In this document: positions 5,272-5,321 of the stretch, in pieces | How positions within the stretch are numbered: the first letter of the stretch is position 1 | How the letters are laid out: each line of letters begins with the position of its first letter | NCBI GenBank assembly: GCA_029937635.1 | Contig: JAPYPM010000166.1 | Coordinates: 1 to 5,321 of the forward strand | Direction of reading: 5' to 3' | DNA: 5,321 bases | Source of the DNA: Nitrospinaceae bacterium | Lineage (GTDB): Bacteria; Nitrospinota; Nitrospinia; Nitrospinales; VA-1 | Made by a program: the position numbers and the translations under genes | The notes under the pieces: generated by a model | What the model saw: the letters and a program-made list of their open reading frames with translations, nothing else | What the model was told of the DNA's origin: nothing | Database searches by the model: none

Positions 5272-5321
<50 letters not shown>

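Overview
The window is AT-rich bacterial DNA, roughly mid-thirties percent G+C by eye. It holds two complete, confidently assigned membrane-transport loci between a partial recJ at the left edge and a partial tRNA-Arg at the right edge. The organism is most likely a Gram-negative bacterium. The RecJ tail and the paired DUF4212/sodium symporter genes occur in several such phyla. My weak guess is a marine Verrucomicrobia-like or Bacteroidota-like lineage, because most starts have A-rich upstream sequence and no clear Shine-Dalgarno motif. This cannot be settled from 5.3 kb.

Layout from left to right: (1) 2-187 (+), the last 61 codons of a RecJ-type single-strand DNA exonuclease, followed at once by a short hairpin that could terminate both strands. 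(2) 339-1838 (-), a complete Wzx/MATE-like polysaccharide flippase that converges on recJ and has no glycosyltransferase genes beside it. (3) 1839-2917, an accessory-looking kilobase. It has a small single-pass membrane protein with a TTG start (2084-2293, +) and a convergent small basic protein on the minus strand (2498-2689). That ORF appears to have lost its C-terminal half to a -1 frameshift: an open, protein-like continuation runs on to 2316. A hairpin with T-rich flanks on both sides lies where the two small genes meet. (4) 2918-5027 (+), a tight two-gene operon: a DUF4212 small subunit, then a 593-residue sodium:solute symporter of the VC_2705/ActP-like type, 7 bases apart. Promoter-like sequence and a leader hairpin lie upstream. 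(5) 5028-5271, AT-rich intergenic DNA with a doubtful 29-codon ORF and a plausible tRNA promoter. (6) 5272-5321 (+), the first 50 bases of tRNA-Arg(TCT).

Functionally, the symporter operon should import a small carboxylate such as acetate using the sodium gradient, with DUF4212 as partner subunit. The flippase would move a lipid-linked glycan across the inner membrane. The window looks mostly ordinary. The points worth a second look are the split small gene at 2316-2689, the EF-hand-like loop inside the symporter, the leader hairpin of the symporter operon and the orphan flippase.
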